This document shows, one piece after another, positions 17,980-27,194 of a stretch of DNA of 64,000 bases. Under the pieces are notes generated by a model that saw only the letters and a program-made list of their open reading frames with translations, did not search any database and was not told the origin of the DNA. How positions within the stretch are numbered: the first letter of the stretch is position 1; the number at the start of each line of letters is the position of its first letter. The position numbers and the translations under genes are program-made. The stretch is from Streptomonospora alba (lineage in GTDB: Bacteria; Actinomycetota; Actinomycetes; Streptosporangiales; Streptosporangiaceae), in NCBI RefSeq assembly GCF_000826685.1, contig NZ_JROO01000023.1:46668-110667 (forward strand), written 5' to 3'.

Positions 17980-19212
17980 TCAGGTGAGGTCGCGCACCAC
18001 GGCGTCGGCCAGCAGGCGACCGCGCCGCGTGAGGACGGCGCGATCGTCGGCGTGCGCTGAGGCGTCCAGGAGCCCGTCGTCCACGAGGCGCCCCGCAGCG
18101 GCGCGCCCCGGCTCGTCGAGCAGCTCCAGCGGGCAGCCCTCGGCGAGGCGCAGTTCCAACATGATGCGCTCGAAGCGGCGGTCCGCGGCGTCGAGGACCT
18201 CGCGGGCGTGGCCGGGCGAGCGGCCTTCGGCCAGGCGGGCGGCGTAGGCGGCCGGGTGCTTGACGTTCCACCAGCGGGTGCCGCCGACGTGGCTGTGGGC
18301 GCCGGGCCCCACACCCCACCAGTCGCCGCCGGTCCAGTAGAGGCGGTTGTGGAGGCTGCGCGCCGCCGTCCCGCGGGCCCAGTTGGAGACCTCGTAGGCG
18401 TGCAGGCCCGCGGCGCTCAGCGCGTCGTCGGCCATGGTGTAGCGGTCGGCCAGCACGTCTTCGTCGGGTTCGCTCAGTTCACCGCGGCGCACGCGCGCCG
18501 CCAGGCGGGTGCCGTTCTCGACGATCAGCGAGTAGGCCGAGACGTGGTCCACGCCCGCCTCGACCGCCGCCCGCAGCGACTCCTTCCAGTCGGCGTCGGT
18601 CTCGCCGGGCGTGCCGTAGATCAGGTCCAGGTTGACGTGGTCGAACCCGGCCTCGCGCGCCCACTGGGCGCACTGCTGCGGGCGTCCCGGAGTGTGGGCG
18701 CGGTCCAGCACGGCCAGCACGTGCGGGGCTGCGCTCTGCATGCCGAACGAGACGCGGGTGAAGCCCTGCTCGCGCAGCCGGGCCAGCACGCCCGGATCGA
18801 CGGTCTCGGGGTTGGCTTCGGTGGTGACCTCGGCGCCGGATTCCAGGCCGAACTCGGCGTCGACGGCGGCGAGGATGCGCCCCAGGTCCTCGGGGGGCAG
18901 CAGGGTGGGGGTGCCGCCGCCGAAGAAGACGGTGCTGACGGGGATCTCCGCGGCACCCAGGACACGGCGGGCCAGGCGGATCTCGGCGACGGCCCGGTCG
19001 GCGTAGCCTTCGCGGGTGGCGGTGTGCTCGCCGTCGCGCGAGACCAGTTCGGCGGCGGTGTAGGTGTTGAAGTCGCAGTAGCCGCAGCGGGTGGCGCAGA
19101 AGGGCACGTGGACGTAGACGCCGAAGGGGCGCGTGCCCGCGCCGGCGACGGCGCCGGTGGGCAGGGCGCCGTCGGCGGGTACGGGATCGCCGTCGAGAGA
19201 CACGGAAGGCAT
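17980..19212 (-). CDS. hemW: Radical SAM heme chaperone HemW
   Basis: Homologue of oxygen-independent coproporphyrinogen oxidase, now regarded as a heme chaperone. YVHVPFCATRCGYCDFNTY near residue 32 gives the CxxxCxxC [4Fe-4S]/SAM motif. FFGGGTPTLL follows near residue 100, then TTEANPETVD, the family MQSA signature FGMQSA, and a C-terminal HemN_C domain. The frame extends to 19290, but MPSVSLDGDPVPADGALP from ATG 19212 gives the expected 410 residues. Neighbours hrcA-dnaJ and lepA are the usual context. Confidence 0.93.
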   Translation of the reverse strand: MPSVSLDGDPVPADGALPTGAVAGAGTRPFGVYVHVPFCATRCGYCDFNTYTAAELVSRDGEHTATREGYADRAVAEIRLARRVLGAAEIPVSTVFFGGGTPTLLPPEDLGRILAAVDAEFGLESGAEVTTEANPETVDPGVLARLREQGFTRVSFGMQSAAPHVLAVLDRAHTPGRPQQCAQWAREAGFDHVNLDLIYGTPGETDADWKESLRAAVEAGVDHVSAYSLIVENGTRLAARVRRGELSEPDEDVLADRYTMADDALSAAGLHAYEVSNWARGTAARSLHNRLYWTGGDWWGVGPGAHSHVGGTRWWNVKHPAAYAARLAEGRSPGHAREVLDAADRRFERIMLELRLAEGCPLELLDEPGRAAAGRLVDDGLLDASAHADDRAVLTRRGRLLADAVVRDLT

Positions 19213-19270
19213 GCCTCCAGTGTCGGCGATGGCGGCGACCGGACGATCCGCCGCCGCTCGCCGCCCCGCC

Positions 19271-19930
19271 TCAGCCCGGTGCCCGCTCACCTCCGGCGAC
19301 GTGCACGCCGACGTCGGCGGCCGCCTCCTCCCACACCGCCGAGCGCCCCGGGATGTCCAGGACGCGGCGCAGCAGTTCGCCGTCGCGTTCGTAGCGCGCG
19401 CGGAAGGCGGCGGCTACGGCGATCCCGTGGGCGGGCCGGTGCTCCACCGCGATCTCCTCGCCCGCGCTGATCTCGCCCTCGGCCAGGACGCGCAGGTAGA
19501 CGCCGGTGCGTCCTTCCTGAGTGAAGCGCTTGACCCAGCCGACCTCCTCCATCCACGACCGGAACACCCCGCAAGGGGTGCGCGGAAGGGCGGCCTCCAG
19601 CAGCACCGGACCCACGCGCCAGCGCTCGCCGATGAGGGCGGCGGTGAGGTCGATGCCGCGCGTGGTGAGGTTCTCGCCGAAGACGCCGTCGGCCAGCGGC
19701 CGGCCCAGCCGCTCCTGCCACAGGTCCAGATCCTCGCGGGCATAGGCGTAGACGGCCTTGTCGGCGCCGCCGTGGTTGGCGCGGTCGGCCTGCTCGTCGC
19801 CGTCGAGGCCGTGCGTGCGCACGGCCACCGGGCCCGCGACGGGGCGCTTGTCGATGGCGGTGCGCTTGAGGCGGCCGGCCCACGCGGCGCCGACGGCGCG
19901 GCCGGTGCTGACAGAGGCGATATGGGGCAT
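19271..19930 (-). CDS. MOSC-domain protein (YiiM-like)
   Basis: 219-residue MOSC protein, a family that carries sulfur on a conserved Cys for molybdenum-cofactor chemistry or detoxifies N-hydroxylated bases (YiiM). Key region: LDGDEQADRANHGGADKAVYAYAREDLDLW, VFGENLTTRGIDL, then PRTPCGVFRSW with the conserved Cys near residue 120. The YiiM-like C-terminal 3-alpha region follows. The frame continues upstream as a spurious 606-residue reading antisense to other frames; MPHIASVSTGRAV at 19930 is the natural start. Confidence 0.88.
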   Translation of the reverse strand: MPHIASVSTGRAVGAAWAGRLKRTAIDKRPVAGPVAVRTHGLDGDEQADRANHGGADKAVYAYAREDLDLWQERLGRPLADGVFGENLTTRGIDLTAALIGERWRVGPVLLEAALPRTPCGVFRSWMEEVGWVKRFTQEGRTGVYLRVLAEGEISAGEEIAVEHRPAHGIAVAAAFRARYERDGELLRRVLDIPGRSAVWEEAAADVGVHVAGGERAPG

Positions 19931-19965
19931 GGCGGCAAGGCTAGCCGGGGTGGCCGCGCGGGTCT

Positions 19966-21006
19966 TCAGGAGACCCGGACGGGCCGCGAGCGGGCGGCTG
20001 CGGACTCCGGAGCGGCCGCCGTCGAGCCGCGCACCACCAGCTCGGGGTCGAAGAGGTACTCGGTGCGGGAGACGCTGTGGCCGGCGACCTCGTCGCAGAG
20101 GGTCCGCACCGTGGCCATCGCCATGGCGTGTATCGGCTGGCGCACCGTGGTAAGGGGCGGGTCGGTGAAGGCGATGAGCTGGGAGTCGTCGTAGCCGACG
20201 ACGGAGAAGTCGCCGGGCACCGACAGCCCGCGCTGGCGGGCGGCGCGTACCGCGCCCAGCGCCATGAGGTCGGAGCCGCAGACCATGGCGGTGACGCCGC
20301 GCTGCAGCAGCCGCGACGCCGCCGCGTGGCCGCCTTCGACGCCGAACAGCGACAGCTCGACCAGGCCTTCGGAGTCGAGGCCGTGTTCGGCCATGGCCGC
20401 GCGGTACCCGATGAGCTTGCGCCGCACCGGCATGTAGCGGTCGGGCCCGCTGGTGAACCCGATGCGGGTGTGACCGAGTTCGGCCAGGTGATTGACCGCC
20501 AGTTGCCCGGCCTCGCGGTCGTCGCAGGAGACGAAGGCGGCGGGCACCTCCTCGGCGTAGCCGTTGACCAGCACGATCGGCAGGTTCTGGGCGATCAGGC
20601 GATGGTAGCGGCCGTGATCCGCGGTGGCGTCGGCGTGCAGGCCGGAGACGAAGATGATCCCGGAGACGTTGCGCTCCAGCAGCAGTTCGACGTATTCGTC
20701 CTCGACGATGCCGCCGGGCGGGCGGGTGCACAGCACGGGGGTGTAGCCCTGCCGGGCCAGCGCGCCCTCGGCCGCCTGGGCGAACATGGGGAAGACGGGG
20801 TTCTCCAGCTCGGGGACGACCATGCCGACCAGTCCGGCGGAGCGCCGTCGCAGGCGTTCGGGGCGCTCGTATCCCAGGACGTCCAGGGCGGTGAGGACGG
20901 CCGCCCGGGTGTCGGAGCCCACACCGGGCTTGTTGTTCAGTACTCGGGAGACCGTCGCCTCGCTGACGTCGGCGTGGCGCGCTATGTCGGCCAAACGTGG
21001 ACCCAT
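19966..21006 (-). CDS. LacI-family regulator of the alpha-glucoside locus (MalR-like)
   Basis: 346 residues. The N-terminal LacI helix-turn-helix is RLADIARHADVSEATVSRVLNNKPGVGSDTRAAV (residues 3-36), followed by the hinge LRRRSAGLVGMVVPELENPVF and a periplasmic-binding-type sugar domain. Divergent from the alpha-glucosidase gene, with malEFG beyond, it very probably represses maltose/alpha-glucoside use and is relieved by sugar. TTGCA-type operator candidates sit in both flanking promoters. The inducer is not readable from sequence. Confidence 0.9.
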   Translation of the reverse strand: MGPRLADIARHADVSEATVSRVLNNKPGVGSDTRAAVLTALDVLGYERPERLRRRSAGLVGMVVPELENPVFPMFAQAAEGALARQGYTPVLCTRPPGGIVEDEYVELLLERNVSGIIFVSGLHADATADHGRYHRLIAQNLPIVLVNGYAEEVPAAFVSCDDREAGQLAVNHLAELGHTRIGFTSGPDRYMPVRRKLIGYRAAMAEHGLDSEGLVELSLFGVEGGHAAASRLLQRGVTAMVCGSDLMALGAVRAARQRGLSVPGDFSVVGYDDSQLIAFTDPPLTTVRQPIHAMAMATVRTLCDEVAGHSVSRTEYLFDPELVVRGSTAAAPESAAARSRPVRVS

Positions 21007-21039
21007 GCCCGCACTCTAATGCAGTTTGCCCCTCGCCTC

Positions 21040-21075
21040 TTGCAACCGATAGGTAATCTTGCGCAATAGTTTGCA
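21040..21075. promoter_or_regulatory. Candidate LacI/MalR operator cluster
   Basis: The divergent regulator/alpha-glucosidase intergenic region holds TTGCAA at 21040-21045, the perfect palindrome TTGCGCAA at 21059-21066 and TTTGCA at 21070-21075. The same TTGCAA core recurs in the malE promoter at 22928-22933. This clustering is what is expected for operators of the adjacent LacI-type repressor. Confidence 0.6.
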
Positions 21076-21117
21076 CCGGAGCTCCGCCCATCCAGCCGCA
21101 CGGAGGGAACGACCCCT

Positions 21118-22770
21118 ATGCCCAACCCGCCGGAGAACGGGACCGCCCGACCCCCCGCAACCAGGGAGTGGTGGCGCGACGCCGTGATCTACCAGATCTA
21201 CGTCCGCAGCTTCGCCGACTCCGACGGCGACGGCGAGGGCGACCTGCTGGGCGTGCGCGGCCGGCTGCCCGAGCTCGCCTCGCTGGGCGTCGACGCGGTC
21301 TGGCTGACCCCCTTCTACGTGTCGCCGCTGGCCGACGGCGGCTACGACGTGGCCGACTACCGCGACGTCGACCCCCGTTTCGGCACGCTGGCCGACTTCG
21401 ACTCCCTTATCGCCCGGGCCCACGACCTGGGCCTGCGCATCATCATCGACATCGTGCCCAACCACACCTCCTCGGCGCACGCCTGGTTCCGCGAAGCCGT
21501 GGCCGCCGAGCCCGGCGACCCGTCGCGCAAGCGCTACATCTTCCGGCCCGGGCGCGGCCCCGGCGGCGACACACCGCCCAACAACTGGAAGTCGATCTTC
21601 GGCGGCCCGGCCTGGACCCGGCTGAAGCGGCCCGACGGGACGCCCGAGGAGTGGTACCTGCACCTGTTCGACCCCGAGCAGCCCGACCTTGACTGGAGCA
21701 ACCCCGAGGTGCACGCGGAGTTCGAGGACGTGCTGCACTTCTGGCTGGAGCGCGGGGTCGACGGGTTCCGCATCGACGTGGCGCACGGCATGGTCAAGGA
21801 CCCCGACCTGCCCGACCTGCCCGAGGGGCAGAAGGCCGACCTGCTCGACGGCTCCACCGAGCTGCCCTACTTCGACCAGGAGGGCGTGCACGACATCTAC
21901 CGCCGCTGGCACGGCATCGCGGCCTCCTACCCCGGCGACCGCGCCCTGGTGGCCGAGGCCTGGGTGGAGGACGCCGACCGGGTGGCGCGCTACCTGCGCC
22001 CGGACGAGCTGCACCAGGCGTTCAACTTCGAGTTCCTGACCGCGGGATGGGACGCCGCCGTGCTGCGGCGCGTGATCGGCGGGTCGCTGGCCGCCAACGG
22101 TGCGGTGGGCGCGCCCACGACGTGGGTGCTGTCCAACCACGACGTGGTCCGCCACCCCACCCGCTTCGGCGGCGGCGAGCGCGGGCTGCGGCGGGCGCGC
22201 GCGGCCGCGCTGCTCACACTGGCGCTGCCGGGCTCGACCTACCTCTACCAGGGCGAGGAGCTGGGGCTTCCCGAGGTCACCGACCTGCCCGAGGACGCGC
22301 TGCAGGATCCCACGTGGGAGCGCTCCGGATACACCGAGCGCGGGCGCGACGGGTGCCGTGTGCCGCTGCCCTGGGAGGGCGAGCAGGCGCCCTTCGGGTT
22401 CGGTCCGCAGGAGAGCCGGCCCTGGCTGCCGATGCCGGCCGAGTGGGCGCGCTACCGCCGCGAGCTCCAGCGGCGCGACCCCGGCTCCACGCTGGAGCTG
22501 TACACGGCTGCGCTGGAGCTGCGGCGCTCGGCGATCGACCAGGACGCCGACCTGGCCTGGGTGGACGCCGGTGCCGACGTGCTGGCGTTTCGCCGGGGCT
22601 CGGACTTCGCATGCGCGGTCAACCTCGGCGCCGAGGCCGTGGAGATCCCCGCGGACGTGCTCGCGCCCGCGGCGCGGGAGCTGCTGGCCAGCGGCCCCCT
22701 CCGCAGGGAGGACGGCACGCTGGTGCTACCCGCCGACACCGCGGTGTGGCTGGCGCCCCGGGGAGGATGA
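21118..22770 (+). CDS. Alpha-glucosidase, glycoside hydrolase family 13
   Basis: Cytoplasmic enzyme (no signal peptide) releasing glucose from imported maltose or malto-oligosaccharides. 550 residues with the GH13 motifs in order: DIVPNHTS near residue 118, nucleophile Asp220 in GFRIDVAHG, acid/base Glu280 in LVAEAW, and Asp342 in LSNHDV. The opening EWWRDAVIYQIYVRSFADSDGDGEGDLLG is typical of oligo-1,6-glucosidase/alpha-glucosidase enzymes. ATG 21118 has GGAGGG upstream. Bond preference (alpha-1,4 or alpha-1,6) and trehalose activity cannot be decided here. Confidence 0.92.
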   Translation: MPNPPENGTARPPATREWWRDAVIYQIYVRSFADSDGDGEGDLLGVRGRLPELASLGVDAVWLTPFYVSPLADGGYDVADYRDVDPRFGTLADFDSLIARAHDLGLRIIIDIVPNHTSSAHAWFREAVAAEPGDPSRKRYIFRPGRGPGGDTPPNNWKSIFGGPAWTRLKRPDGTPEEWYLHLFDPEQPDLDWSNPEVHAEFEDVLHFWLERGVDGFRIDVAHGMVKDPDLPDLPEGQKADLLDGSTELPYFDQEGVHDIYRRWHGIAASYPGDRALVAEAWVEDADRVARYLRPDELHQAFNFEFLTAGWDAAVLRRVIGGSLAANGAVGAPTTWVLSNHDVVRHPTRFGGGERGLRRARAAALLTLALPGSTYLYQGEELGLPEVTDLPEDALQDPTWERSGYTERGRDGCRVPLPWEGEQAPFGFGPQESRPWLPMPAEWARYRRELQRRDPGSTLELYTAALELRRSAIDQDADLAWVDAGADVLAFRRGSDFACAVNLGAEAVEIPADVLAPAARELLASGPLRREDGTLVLPADTAVWLAPRGG

Positions 22771-22918
22771 GCAGGCCGCGGACGCGGGCGGTCCGGCCTC
22801 CGTGCCGGACCGCCCCGTATGCGTGCCCGGAGCCGCATCCGCGAGGTGTCGCGGCGGACGTGTGTTTCGGGGGTTTCCGCGGCGTTTCCACATCGTGACC
22901 GGATTTGTCTGCAAAACC

Positions 22919-22947
22919 TTTCAGTTCTTGCAATGAATTGCTAACGT
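22919..22947 (+). promoter_or_regulatory. malE promoter with operator in the spacer
   Basis: TTTCAG (-35, 22919-22924), a 17-base spacer and TAACGT (-10, 22942-22947). The spacer contains TTGCAATGAATTGC, in which GCAAT and ATTGC (22930-22941) form an inverted repeat sharing the TTGCAA core seen near the regulator. A repressor bound here would block RNA polymerase. Confidence 0.55.
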
Positions 22948-23023
22948 CACCTCACCTCTACAACCGACGAGCCGGGACAGATCGGGGGACCGTCCGCGGC
23001 GACACGCCCGACTTGGGAGTCAC

Positions 23024-24256
23024 ATGAGAATCCGCAGCGCCGGCCTCGCCGCCGGAACCGCCGCCCTCGCGCTCACGGCAGCGTGCGGAGGCGGCGGCGA
23101 AGGAGCCGAGCAGCCCCAGGGCAGCATGGTCATCTGGGCCGACCCCGAACGCACCGACGCCCTCCAGTCCTTCGCCGACGACTTCGGCGAAGCCAACGGA
23201 GTCGAGGTGGAGGTCCGCGAGGTCGCCACCGACACCATCCAGTCCGACTTCGTCACCGCTCACGAGGGCGGTTCGGGGCCCGACGTCGTCGTCGGCGCCC
23301 ACGACTGGATCGGCAACCTGGTGCAGAACGGCGCCATCGACCCCGTCCAGCTCCCCCAGGACAAGGTCGACGCCCTCAACGAGGTCGCCGTCGAGGCCAC
23401 CACCTACGAGGGCCAGCTCTACGGCGTCCCCTATGCCATGGAGAACCTGGCGCTGATCCGCAACACCGAACTCGCCCCCGAGGCTCCCGAGACCGTCGAG
23501 GACCTCGTCGAGACGGGGCAGCGGCTCCAGGAGGACGGCGAGGTCGAGGAGATCCTCGGCCTGCAGGTCAGCCAGACGGGCGACCCCTACCACATGCAGC
23601 CCTTCTACAGCTCGGCCGGCGGCTACCTCTTCGGCACCGACGACCAGGGCAACGCCGACCCCTCCGACCTGGGCGTGGGAACGCCCGAGTCCGTCGAGGC
23701 CTTCGAGAAGATCGCCGAGTTCGGCGAGGAGGGCAAGGGCGCGTTCAAGCGCTCCATCGACTCCGACAACGTCGGAAACCTGTTCAACCAGGGCAAGACC
23801 CCCTACTTCGTCACCGGCCCCTGGTCGCTGGCATCGGTGCAGGAGGCCGGCGTCGACTACGACATCTCACCCGTCCCCGGATTCGAGGACGGCGGGGACG
23901 CGGTGCCCTTCGTCGGCGTGCAGGCCTTCTTCGTCGCCTCCGGCAGCGAGAACAAGGTGCTGGCCGAGGAGTTCGTCACCAACTACGTCGCCGATCCCGA
24001 GCTGTCCACAGCGCTGTACGAAGCCGACCCGCGCCCGCCCGCGCTGACCGAGGTCTCCACGCAGGTCAGCAAGGACGACCCCGATGTCGGCAAGTTCATC
24101 GAGGCCGGCGCCGACGGCAAGCCCATGCCGGCCATCCCCGAGATGGACGCGATCTGGGACCCCTTCGGCAAGGCCCAGGCCGCGGTGATCGGCGGCGCCG
24201 ATCCCGAAAAGGCCGTGGACTCGGCCGCCGAGACGATCAGCGAAGAGATCGGCTGA
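23024..24256 (+). CDS. malE: Maltose/malto-oligosaccharide ABC transporter substrate-binding lipoprotein
   Basis: 410-residue secreted lipoprotein. The N-terminal signal ends in the lipobox LTAAC with Cys21 as lipidation site, followed by a Gly/Glu-rich linker. The MalE-type fold is supported by VIWADPERTDALQSFADDFGEANGVEVEV, the GSGPDVVVGAHDWIG segment, YGVPYAMENLALIRNT and TPYFVTGPWSL. It delivers sugar to the MalFG permease encoded just downstream. Adjacent alpha-glucosidase and LacI regulator support alpha-glucosides as substrate; the precise sugar is inferred. Confidence 0.93.
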   Translation: MRIRSAGLAAGTAALALTAACGGGGEGAEQPQGSMVIWADPERTDALQSFADDFGEANGVEVEVREVATDTIQSDFVTAHEGGSGPDVVVGAHDWIGNLVQNGAIDPVQLPQDKVDALNEVAVEATTYEGQLYGVPYAMENLALIRNTELAPEAPETVEDLVETGQRLQEDGEVEEILGLQVSQTGDPYHMQPFYSSAGGYLFGTDDQGNADPSDLGVGTPESVEAFEKIAEFGEEGKGAFKRSIDSDNVGNLFNQGKTPYFVTGPWSLASVQEAGVDYDISPVPGFEDGGDAVPFVGVQAFFVASGSENKVLAEEFVTNYVADPELSTALYEADPRPPALTEVSTQVSKDDPDVGKFIEAGADGKPMPAIPEMDAIWDPFGKAQAAVIGGADPEKAVDSAAETISEEIG

Positions 24257-24258
24257 CC

Positions 24259-25875
24259 GTGGCTGCGGATCGTTCCGACTCTGCGGGCGCCCCCGGCGGG
24301 GCGCCCGCACGCCCGCGACTGCCCGGCGGATCCCTGGCCCCGCGCGGCTCCGCGACAGGGCAGCTGGCCAAGATCGCCGTACTCGGACTGGCCGCGGCCA
24401 TCGCACTGTGGGCGGTGTTCCCCCTCTACGCCGCACGGCAGTGGACCGGGGTCGCGGCCGTGGTGGCCGTCACGGCCCTCATCTTCTACGTGTACCTGTC
24501 CAAACGCGCCGTACCCGCCAAGTACCTGGTCCCGGGAACGCTGTTCCTCATCGCCTTCCAGATCATCCCGGTGCTCTACACGATCAGCACCTCGATGACC
24601 AACTACAGCGACGGCCACCGGGGCACCAAGGAGCAGGCGATCGACCAGATCGAGGCCTCCTCGGTCGAGCGGACCCCCGACTCCACCCCCTACACGCTGA
24701 CGGTGGCAGCGCGCGGCTCCTCCTCTGAGGGCGAGCTGGTGTTCCTGCTCACCGACCCCGACGGCGACGCCTACGCCGGCGACACCGACGGGCTGCAGCC
24801 GCTCACCGGCGCCTCCGTGGACCCCTCCGGAAAGGTCGCCGACGCGCCCGGTTACACCGTGGTCCCACCCAGTGAGGCCAACGCCCGCAGCGAGGAGATC
24901 ACCGAGTTCGCCGTGCCCACCGGATCGGGGACCGGCATCCGCTCCAGCGGATTCTCCAGCGCCTTCGAAGGACGCTCCCGACTCGCCTACGACGCCGGCT
25001 GCGACTGCGTCACCGACGCCGAGAGCGGCCGCGTCTACACCGCCGACGACGAGCGCGGCGCGTTCGTCGCCGAGGACGGCGACCGGCTTCCGCAGGGCTG
25101 GCAGGTCGACGTCGGCATGGCCAACTTCGCGCGCTTCGTGGGCGACCCCGAGACCCGCTCGTCCTTCCTGAGCATCCTCACCTGGAACGTCGCCTTCGCC
25201 GCGGGAACGACGGCGATGGTGTTCGTGCTCGGGCTGGGCGTGGCGCTGACGCTGCACACCCGGGAGCCGCTCGCCGGGCGCACCGCCTACCGGCTGCTGG
25301 TCGTGCTGCCCTACGCCATGCCCTCCTTCGCGATGTTCCTGCTGTGGAAGTCGATGTTCAACGCCGACTTCGGGCTGGTGAACCGGCTCCTGGGACTGGA
25401 CCTCGACTGGTTCGGCCACCCGTGGTCCGCCCGAGCCGCGGTGCTGATCGTCAACATCTGGCTGGGCTTTCCCTACATGTTCCTGGTGGCCACCGGCGCA
25501 CTGCAGTCGATTCCGCGCGAGCTGGTGCAGGCCGCCCGCATCGACGGCGCCGGCGCGTGGCAGGCCCTCCGCCGGGTCACCCTGCCTCTGCTGATGGTGT
25601 CCATGGCGCCGATCCTGGTCGCCACCTTCGCGTTCAACTTCAACAACTTCAACGCGGTGTGGCTGACCACCGAAGGCGGGCCCTTCCCGACCGACAGCCC
25701 ACTGGCGGGCGCGACCGACCTGCTCATCACCTACACCTACCGGCTGGCGTTCGGCGTCAGCGGCGCCCAGTACGGCTACGCGGCCGCGCTGTCGGTGTTC
25801 ATCTTCCTGATCGTGACGGTGATGTCGGTGGTCAGCCTGCGCAGAAGCGCGTCCCTGGAGGAGATTCACCGGTGA
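24259..25875 (+). CDS. malF: Maltose-type ABC transporter permease MalF
   Basis: Inner-membrane permease, 538 residues from GTG 24259, 2 bases after the malE stop. It has early membrane helices at about 35-85 and 95-115, then a large extracellular domain (about 120-280) typical of MalF. The binding-protein-dependent transport core follows, with the EAA loop QAARIDGAGAWQALRRVTLPLL near residue 430. The stop overlaps the malG start by one base. No ATPase gene follows, so ATP hydrolysis must come from an ATPase encoded elsewhere, as with MsiK in Streptomyces. Confidence 0.92.
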   Translation: MAADRSDSAGAPGGAPARPRLPGGSLAPRGSATGQLAKIAVLGLAAAIALWAVFPLYAARQWTGVAAVVAVTALIFYVYLSKRAVPAKYLVPGTLFLIAFQIIPVLYTISTSMTNYSDGHRGTKEQAIDQIEASSVERTPDSTPYTLTVAARGSSSEGELVFLLTDPDGDAYAGDTDGLQPLTGASVDPSGKVADAPGYTVVPPSEANARSEEITEFAVPTGSGTGIRSSGFSSAFEGRSRLAYDAGCDCVTDAESGRVYTADDERGAFVAEDGDRLPQGWQVDVGMANFARFVGDPETRSSFLSILTWNVAFAAGTTAMVFVLGLGVALTLHTREPLAGRTAYRLLVVLPYAMPSFAMFLLWKSMFNADFGLVNRLLGLDLDWFGHPWSARAAVLIVNIWLGFPYMFLVATGALQSIPRELVQAARIDGAGAWQALRRVTLPLLMVSMAPILVATFAFNFNNFNAVWLTTEGGPFPTDSPLAGATDLLITYTYRLAFGVSGAQYGYAAALSVFIFLIVTVMSVVSLRRSASLEEIHR

Positions 25876-26780
25876 TGACCGCAACCGCCGCGCCCCAGCG
25901 GGCGTCCACGCGCCGCCGCAGCGCGCCGCGCCGCGCCGTACTGTGGTTCCAGCGCACCGGGTGGCGGCACCTGGTGATGCTGGTCTTCCTCGTCTTCGCG
26001 CTCTTCCCGATCCTGTTCGTGGTCTCGGCGGCGCTGAACCCCCTGGGCACACTCAGCAGCTCCACGCTCATACCGCGGGCCGCAGGGCTGCAGAACTTCG
26101 CGGAGCTGCTCGAGAGCACCCGCTTCGGACGGTGGTACGGCAACACGCTGCTGCTCGCGCTGACCAACGCCGCGGCCACGGTGCTCCTGTCGGCGATGGC
26201 GGCCTACGTCTTCAGCCGGTTCCGCTTCCGCGGGCGCCGCCTGGGGCTCTACGGCCTGCTGGTGATCCAGATGTTCCCGCAGTTCCTCGCCATCGTCGCG
26301 ATCTACCTGATGTTCAGCACGGTCAGCGACTACTGGCCCGTCCTCGGGTTCAACACGCCCTGGGGGCTGATGCTCGTCTACCTGGGCGGGGCGCTGAGCA
26401 TCAACACCTGGCTGATGAAGGGGTTCTTCGACACCATCCCGCCGGCGCTGGACGAGTCGGCCAAGGTCGACGGCGCCACGCACGCCCAGGCGTTCTTCCG
26501 GATCATGCTGCCGCTGGTGACGCCGGTGCTGGCGGTGGTGGCACTGCTGGTGTTCATCGCCACCGTCAACGAGTTCCTGCTCGCGAGCGTGTTCCTGCGC
26601 GACCCCGAGGCCAAGACCGTGGCGGTGGGGCTGTACGGCATGGTCGCCGACCAGCGCGACGCCAACTTCGGCCTGTTCTCCGCGGGCACGCTGCTGTTGG
26701 CGATCCCGGTGCTGGCCGTGTTCTGGTTCCTGCAGCGCTACATCGCCGAGGGCCTGACCAGCGGAGCGGTCAAGGGCTGA
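25875..26780 (+). CDS. malG: Maltose-type ABC transporter permease MalG
   Basis: Second permease subunit, 301 residues, six predicted membrane helices. It has a basic N-terminal segment (RASTRRRSAPRRAVLWFQRTGWRHL), and the EAA loop is DESAKVDGATHAQAFFRIMLPLVTP near residue 195. It ends GLTSGAVKG, the usual MalG C terminus. ATG 25875 uses the TGATG overlap with the malF stop; GTG 25872 is possible. Completes the malEFG operon. Confidence 0.93.
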   Translation: MTATAAPQRASTRRRSAPRRAVLWFQRTGWRHLVMLVFLVFALFPILFVVSAALNPLGTLSSSTLIPRAAGLQNFAELLESTRFGRWYGNTLLLALTNAAATVLLSAMAAYVFSRFRFRGRRLGLYGLLVIQMFPQFLAIVAIYLMFSTVSDYWPVLGFNTPWGLMLVYLGGALSINTWLMKGFFDTIPPALDESAKVDGATHAQAFFRIMLPLVTPVLAVVALLVFIATVNEFLLASVFLRDPEAKTVAVGLYGMVADQRDANFGLFSAGTLLLAIPVLAVFWFLQRYIAEGLTSGAVKG

Positions 26781-26804
26781 CGGCGCCGCGCGAGGGCGGC
26801 GCCG
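26781..26804 (+). terminator. 9-bp hairpin directly after malG
   Basis: CGGCGCCGC at 26781-26789 pairs perfectly with 26796-26804 around a 6-base loop, starting at the base after the malG stop codon. Likely end of the malEFG transcript. Confidence 0.55.
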
Positions 26805-27194
26805 CGGCAGAGCGGCCGCCCCGCGCGGGCCACACGCAGGCGGGGGCGCGGCGGCGCCGCGGTTCCTTACCGTCGAGAGCAGTTCCGCACGGGAACACCC
26901 GGCCTTCGGCCCCGGCATGAGCGTTCCCCTGTCACCCATGATCCGGGGTGGTGTCGCCGGGACCGAAGGCACCGCACGACCGCTGATAGAAGCACCTCCC
27001 GTGCTCCACCGGCTCCAGCAGGCACCGCCGGCGCGGAAACCGCGTCCGCCCACCGAACCGGCGGGACGCCTGTCCGCCGACGCCGCTAAGGGGATCGACG
27101 GGCACGCGCGACGACGTCGACGGCCACATCCCGGTTGCCGGCCCAGACGGGCCGCCGTGGCGCCCGACCGCGTTGCAGGCGCTACGTTCGGGGC
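26805..27194. other. Intergenic region without recognised gene
   Basis: About 390 bases between malG and the deazaflavin-type reductase gene. Reading frames here give low-complexity Pro/Arg translations with no recognisable domain. It should contain the promoter of the following gene; I see no convincing operator or RNA structure. Confidence 0.4.

Noticed and set aside
19271..21091. A 606-codon frame apparently fusing a LacI-region protein to the MOSC domain
   Set aside because: The upstream part is an out-of-frame shadow of the LacI regulator; the MOSC protein has its own start at 19930.
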